DNA of 64,000 bases from assembly GCF_001439845.1 (NCBI RefSeq), contig NZ_JYLO01000006.1:337229-401228 (forward strand), read 5' to 3'. This DNA is from Pseudomonas lactis (GTDB taxonomy: Bacteria > Pseudomonadota > Gammaproteobacteria > Pseudomonadales > Pseudomonadaceae). Within the stretch, counting starts at the first letter, position 1. Every line of letters starts with the position of its first letter. The position numbers and the translations under genes are program-made. Below are positions 61,131 to 64,000 of the stretch, piece after piece. The notes under the pieces are model-generated. The model ran no database searches. It was not told where the DNA came from and saw only the letters and a program-made list of their open reading frames with translations.

Positions 61131-61180
61131 AAGGTGTTGGAGTTGTAGAGTGAGCGGATCGCGTGGTCGGTGTTTTGACA
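61131..61180 (+). repeat. Duplicated 3' end of the glutaminase gene
   Basis: These 50 bases match 60249-60298, the end of glsB including the stop codon, at about 46 of 50 positions. The remnant is out of context and cannot be expressed as glutaminase. It marks the right edge of a duplicated block and the left edge of the lower-GC secreted-gene insert. Confidence 0.8.
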
Positions 61181-61331
61181 TGTACCTTAACTGACAATCG
61201 TTGGTTACTTACTGGTATGTACCTGTCATAAATGACAGTTGTGCGCCTGATCGGAAAGGGATAGTTTCATCGTTGGTGACCGTAGTTCGTATTCACGGAA
61301 CTTAAATAATATCTTTCAGGGAAGATCTATT

Positions 61332-62582
61332 ATGAAAGTGTCACGTAAACGAGCAGGAATATTCATTGTCGTCTTCATGGGAACATTGAGTTTGGCTGCT
61401 CAAGCAGCAAGCTACGTGAATCTTGGTCACGTCGGTGGGCCTCAATGTACTGCACTCGCTGTGAACGACACAGGCATGGCAATCGGCAATTGTGTATCTG
61501 GCAATACTTCCGCGATAACGCGGCCTTGGTTAGCTAACGTGAGTGGCGCGATAGTGCAACAGCTGTTGCCTGTTCTTGCAAACGGACAATCTTGCACCGC
61601 GATGGGAGTCGCTAATAGTGGCACCATTTCCGGCCAATGTTTGGATGCTAATAACGTCAATTTTGCGGTGTCTTGGCAAGTCAGTTCTCCATCGCTAGGT
61701 CCAAAGGTACTGCAGCCACTTCCTGCAACATTACTCAATCCCCTCTTAAGGCCTGGCGACGTCACCACAACCCCTACGGCAATGAATGAACGGGGAGGTA
61801 TTGTCGGGTCGAGCTACAGCGCCGATGGTAAAGGAACCGTAGTGATCTATGCAGCCACCGGTAATGGTGCCGCGCAGAGAGTTTCTGATTGGGGAGACGA
61901 TTGTGTCGCCAACTCAATAAACTACACATTGATCAACAGCTATCCGAGCATTGCCATGAATTGCCCGAATAGTGCAGGTACACTCAGTGGCACCGTAGCT
62001 GTTCGAGGCAGCCTTGGGTATTCGAAAGTTGTATTGCCTTTACCCCCAGGTGCAAACTTTTGTGTGGCTAAGGCCATTAATGACCAGTCACAGGTAGTGG
62101 GTACCTGCGTTTTTCCTGACTCCAACGCCAATGTAGCAAAGACAGCTTTTTGGGCGAGTCCGGCCAGCGTGCCTCAGTTGTTGACTTTACCTATAAATGC
62201 AAAGAATTGGGCGCTGGACCTCAACAATCAAGGCAATGTGTTGGCCGCTAGGGGGGACAGCAGTGGTTTTTCTCAGTCGCTGTATTGGGAACCCCCTACT
62301 GGTACTTTTGGTGTTAGGCCAATCCTTCCTCCAGACGGTGCAGTCACGACGTCAGCGGTTGAACTAGCTGATAATAATTCAGTCGTGCTTAATAGTACTG
62401 ATGGGAACCAGTATGCAAGGGGCTGTATCTGGACTCCTACGTCCCCAGCACTCTGCCTATCGCCCATTCCTGGCGGTAAAAAGAGCAATATTTTGGCGAT
62501 TTCGCAAAATGGAAATTATGCCGTGGGTGTGAGCAATGACGTCGACCAAGATGACAATGCCGTGGCAACAGTTCTGCCCTAA
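61332..62582 (+). CDS. Secreted HAF-repeat-like protein
   Basis: A 416-residue exported protein with a signal peptide (FIVVFMGTLSLAAQA). The mature part has about six imperfect repeats with the pattern A-x-A-(I/V)-N-D/N-x-G-x-(A/V)-V-G followed by a W, for example LAVNDTGMAIGNC, KAINDQSQVVGTCV and LDLNNQGNVLAAR. This resembles extracellular HAF-repeat beta-propeller proteins; the function is unknown. Cysteine pairs such as GNC and QC recur in the repeats. GGGAAG lies upstream of the ATG. The base composition is visibly less GC-rich than its neighbours, so recent acquisition is likely. It is co-oriented with a small secreted-protein gene. Confidence 0.75.
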   Translation: MKVSRKRAGIFIVVFMGTLSLAAQAASYVNLGHVGGPQCTALAVNDTGMAIGNCVSGNTSAITRPWLANVSGAIVQQLLPVLANGQSCTAMGVANSGTISGQCLDANNVNFAVSWQVSSPSLGPKVLQPLPATLLNPLLRPGDVTTTPTAMNERGGIVGSSYSADGKGTVVIYAATGNGAAQRVSDWGDDCVANSINYTLINSYPSIAMNCPNSAGTLSGTVAVRGSLGYSKVVLPLPPGANFCVAKAINDQSQVVGTCVFPDSNANVAKTAFWASPASVPQLLTLPINAKNWALDLNNQGNVLAARGDSSGFSQSLYWEPPTGTFGVRPILPPDGAVTTSAVELADNNSVVLNSTDGNQYARGCIWTPTSPALCLSPIPGGKKSNILAISQNGNYAVGVSNDVDQDDNAVATVLP

Positions 62583-62608
62583 TATTCATATACACGCAGG
62601 TAGATATC

Positions 62609-62893
62609 ATGAAATCGTACAAAATGAAAAATTTGCTGTCTGGCTTGCTGCTCGTTGCTTCTGTTTTGCATGCTAGTCAATCTTATAGCCGTGAATTTTC
62701 AGCAGTGGGTGGCGAGTTTGTTCTGGAAAAGAGTGCTCCTTTTGCCATTTTTGTGTACGAAATTTTTAAGAAGAAAGAGACTTACCCTCCAGTAGAGGCA
62801 ACGTCGGTCAAAGAGTCGAATGCACCTGGTAAATATGACTGTGATGCGTGGGGTAATCGTAGGGTTAATAATTATTTGTGGGAAAAGTGCTGA
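62609..62893 (+). CDS. Small exported protein
   Basis: A 94-residue protein with a signal peptide (MKNLLSGLLLVASVLHASQS, starting at residue 6). The short mature part ends in a two-cysteine tail (KYDCDAWGNRRVNNYLWEKC). No family is recognised. It starts 26 bases after the HAF-like gene and is followed by a terminator at 62959, so the two form an operon. It is AT-rich like its neighbour. The ATG at 62624 is an alternative start. Confidence 0.7.
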   Translation: MKSYKMKNLLSGLLLVASVLHASQSYSREFSAVGGEFVLEKSAPFAIFVYEIFKKKETYPPVEATSVKESNAPGKYDCDAWGNRRVNNYLWEKC

Positions 62894-62958
62894 ATTGTAT
62901 TTTTCAGAAAGCTGGATTTCATTTTTGTATGTCGGTTGAGTTAGCTTTAACTAGGTTG

Positions 62959-62988
62959 GGCCAGTCATGTAATCTGACTGGCCTTTTT
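62959..62988 (+). terminator. Intrinsic terminator
   Basis: A perfect 9-bp stem (GGCCAGTCA, 7-base loop, TGACTGGCC) followed by TTTTT lies 65 bases after the small exported-protein stop. It ends the two-gene secreted operon. Confidence 0.9.
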
Positions 62989-63151
62989 ATTTGTGAGTTG
63001 GTTTCACGTTGCCGGCGCACTCGATGATTATGTCTTTTGAGATTTTCCTCTATTTCAGCCGGTTGGGTGAGCTTCCAGCCGCCGCGACACGATACCTCAG
63101 GCGTGCAAAAAAGGCCTGAAGGGGTGCAGGGCGTAGCAGTTCGTTAACAAG

Positions 63152-63274
63152 GTCGGACGGTCAAATCCGGCCGCTGAATTGGCAGCGACAGTGCAGAGGT
63201 TAGTCAGCGAAATTCCGAGCAACAACCTGAAACAGCTGTGGGAAACGTCCGAGACCTTACCCACTGTAGGAGCG
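63152..63274. repeat. Shared element U, copy 2
   Basis: The second long copy of the element at 60874-60996, preceded from about 63086 by the related GCCGCGACACGATAC stretch. Unlike copies 1 and 3, no DUF6124 leader lies to its left; that half has been replaced by the end of the secreted-gene insert. Confidence 0.75.
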
Positions 63275-63366
63275 AGCTTGCTCGCGAAAAACTTCCGGGC
63301 CCTGCGGTCACCCAGGTTGCCCGCGTCATCGTTGACGATCTTCGCGAGCAAGCTCGCTCCTACAGT
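63264..63366. repeat. REPIN, CTGTAGGAGCGAGC type
   Basis: Perfect 25-base inverted arms (63264-63288 and 63342-63366), with a 53-base centre closely related to that of the REPIN at 60987. Both REPINs directly follow a copy of element U. Confidence 0.88.
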
Positions 63367-63393
63367 GGGTAAGGGTGCGGCACGATCATCAGA

Positions 63394-63633
63394 TCAAGTG
63401 GCTGGGTGGGTGTCATCCAATGCCTTGTCTACGAGCAACTGCACACCTTCGAGCATGCGGCAGATGCCCAGCGCTACGTTGCGTTGGGTACCGTCGATTT
63501 CAAAGGCTAGATGAGTCGCGATGTCACTGATGGAGGCTAGATCCTGGGAGGCGTTGATTAACAATGTTTCTGTGCCTAGCTCGGGGCGCACGGTGAAGAG
63601 CGTATCTGGGGGATTTGGGGTGTCTTTGATCAT
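63394..63633 (-). CDS. DUF6124-type small protein, copy 2
   Basis: A 79-residue paralogue of the gene at 60447, with the start MIKDTPNPPDTLFTV and the same body (ETLLINASQDLASI, HLAFEIDGTQRNVALGICR). Substitutions relative to copy 1 are mostly conservative, and both frames are intact, so both are probably under selection or recently duplicated. GGAGTTTCACC precedes the ATG. The MIKxTPNPP start matches longer DUF6124 proteins as I recall them; the middle of those longer proteins is absent. Function is unknown. Confidence 0.75.
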   Translation of the reverse strand: MIKDTPNPPDTLFTVRPELGTETLLINASQDLASISDIATHLAFEIDGTQRNVALGICRMLEGVQLLVDKALDDTHPAT

Positions 63634-63764
63634 GGTGAAACTCCGTCGACAAGTGGAGCCGCCAGCGTTCGCGGTCAAGCGAAGAGGGTGGCAGCTGTAC
63701 GCGGGTTGACCGACCGGTTGTCAACGAACCCGGCATACCCGAAGGTATCCCGCGCACAACTGCC
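63634..63764 (-). promoter_or_regulatory. Structured leader RNA of DUF6124 copy 2
   Basis: On the - strand the arms 63749-63764 and 63690-63705 pair over 16 positions with two mismatches. They enclose an ATACC-stem hairpin capped by UUCG on a C-G pair (63735-63748) and a GTTGAC-GTCAAC hairpin (63705-63710 with 63720-63725). CTCC and GGAG near the start (63655-63658 with 63641-63644) can pair over the ribosome binding site. Both leaders keep an UNCG tetraloop despite base changes. Confidence 0.6.
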
Positions 63765-63885
63765 GCGACACAATACCTCAGGCACAAAAAAAACGCCTGA
63801 AGAGGTGCAGGGCGTAGCAGTTCGTTAACAAGGTCGGACGGTCAAATCCGGTCGCTGAATTGGCAGCGACGGTCGGTGTTTTTCA
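63765..63885. repeat. Shared element U, copy 3 (truncated)
   Basis: It carries the GCCGCGACAC stretch, a CAGGC-GCCTG hairpin with an A-run and the GGACGGTCAAATCC segment, as in the other two copies. It stops after GCAGCGACGGTC, where a GGTCGGTGTTTT remnant like the glutaminase gene end follows. Confidence 0.7.
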
Positions 63886-63909
63886 AGGTAGTTGTCACTG
63901 TTCTTCGTT

Positions 63910-64000
63910 TTAAGCTGCTTGTTTCATAGTCGTTTCTTTCTCAGGGTTCAGTGTCACTGGCCCAGCGGGCTCGCAGTTTCTGACTGGGCGCACACCCCAG
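63910..64000 (-). CDS. Possible 3' end of a gene running off the window
   Basis: The - strand frame ending at TAA 63910-63912 is open to the window edge (29 codons) and reads like a protein tail, ending CEPAGPVTLNPEKETTMKQ then AA. No family can be named from so short a piece, and chance openness is possible. Confidence 0.35.
   Translation of the reverse strand, partial: WGVRPVRNCEPAGPVTLNPEKETTMKQAA

Noticed and set aside
63179..63514. 111-residue + strand frame in the repeat region
   Set aside because: It crosses element U, a REPIN and the antisense of the DUF6124 gene; only the first part is shared with the other copy, and it lacks a credible start.
1..64000. CRISPR arrays, tRNA/rRNA genes, prophage or insertion sequences
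   Set aside because: No regularly spaced repeats, no tRNA cloverleaf with conserved arms and no transposase or phage structural gene was seen.

Overview
This window looks like chromosome of a Pseudomonas of the P. fluorescens lineage. The coding DNA is GC-rich. The gene families are typical of fluorescent pseudomonads: an HSI-II-type type VI secretion cluster, Tc insecticidal toxin genes, DUF1652, DUF6388 and DUF6124 proteins, and abundant REP/REPIN palindromes. Species cannot be fixed from the sequence alone. No rRNA, tRNA, CRISPR array, insertion sequence or prophage was seen.

Layout. (1) 1-14261: the second part of a type VI secretion operon on the + strand, from the 3' end of tssC through tssE, tssF, tssG, a sigma-54 activator, a 43-residue lipoprotein, an FHA protein, tssJ, tssK, tssL, tssM, a PP2C phosphatase and a Ser/Thr kinase. 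Genes overlap or nearly touch. The order matches P. aeruginosa HSI-II, except that no clpV/tssH lies between tssG and the sigma-54 activator. (2) 14270-17280: two small genes and a membrane PTS EIIC-like/EAL phosphodiesterase fusion. (3) 17753-23884: five genes (two haem-oxygenase-like iron enzymes, two lyases of the fumarase/adenylosuccinate lyase family, one methyltransferase) that match the fluopsin C (copper thiohydroxamate antibiotic) pathway. They sit behind a MerR/CueR-like promoter with a 19-bp spacer. The first lyase gene carries a one-base frameshift in a G6 run. (4) 23995-33953: housekeeping and accessory genes, including a possible small RNA, a triple-repeat Pho box ahead of an oxidoreductase-RNase T2 pair, a divergent two-component pair with a REPIN in its shared promoter, and a copper/cytochrome oxidase assembly group (PCuAC, SCO1, DUF2946).

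(5) 34692-49427: a complete Tc toxin locus. A TccC-type Rhs subunit on the + strand converges on a - strand operon of split A subunit (TcaA-like, TcaB-like) and B subunit. (6) 49611-52156: a stress-type group (hemerythrin, PLDc_N membrane protein, PfpI/DJ-1, DUF4142, small hydrophilic protein). (7) 52335-58394: a class II aldolase, an SsuD-like flavin monooxygenase, an orphan A-T-R (adenylation, carrier, reductase) NRPS-like enzyme with an AT-rich leader, and a convergent AraC regulator. (8) 58504-60296: two small genes and glutaminase. (9) 60297-64000: a mosaic repeat region with two DUF6124 genes, each preceded by a structured leader, three copies of a shared element, three REPINs, a duplicated glutaminase 3' end, and an inserted lower-GC pair of secreted-protein genes.

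How the parts may work together: the window links antagonism (T6SS, Tc toxin, fluopsin-like antibiotic) with copper handling (flc genes and the SCO1/PCuAC/DUF2946 group). All functions are inferred from translated motifs, gene order and memory of the families; no searches were run.
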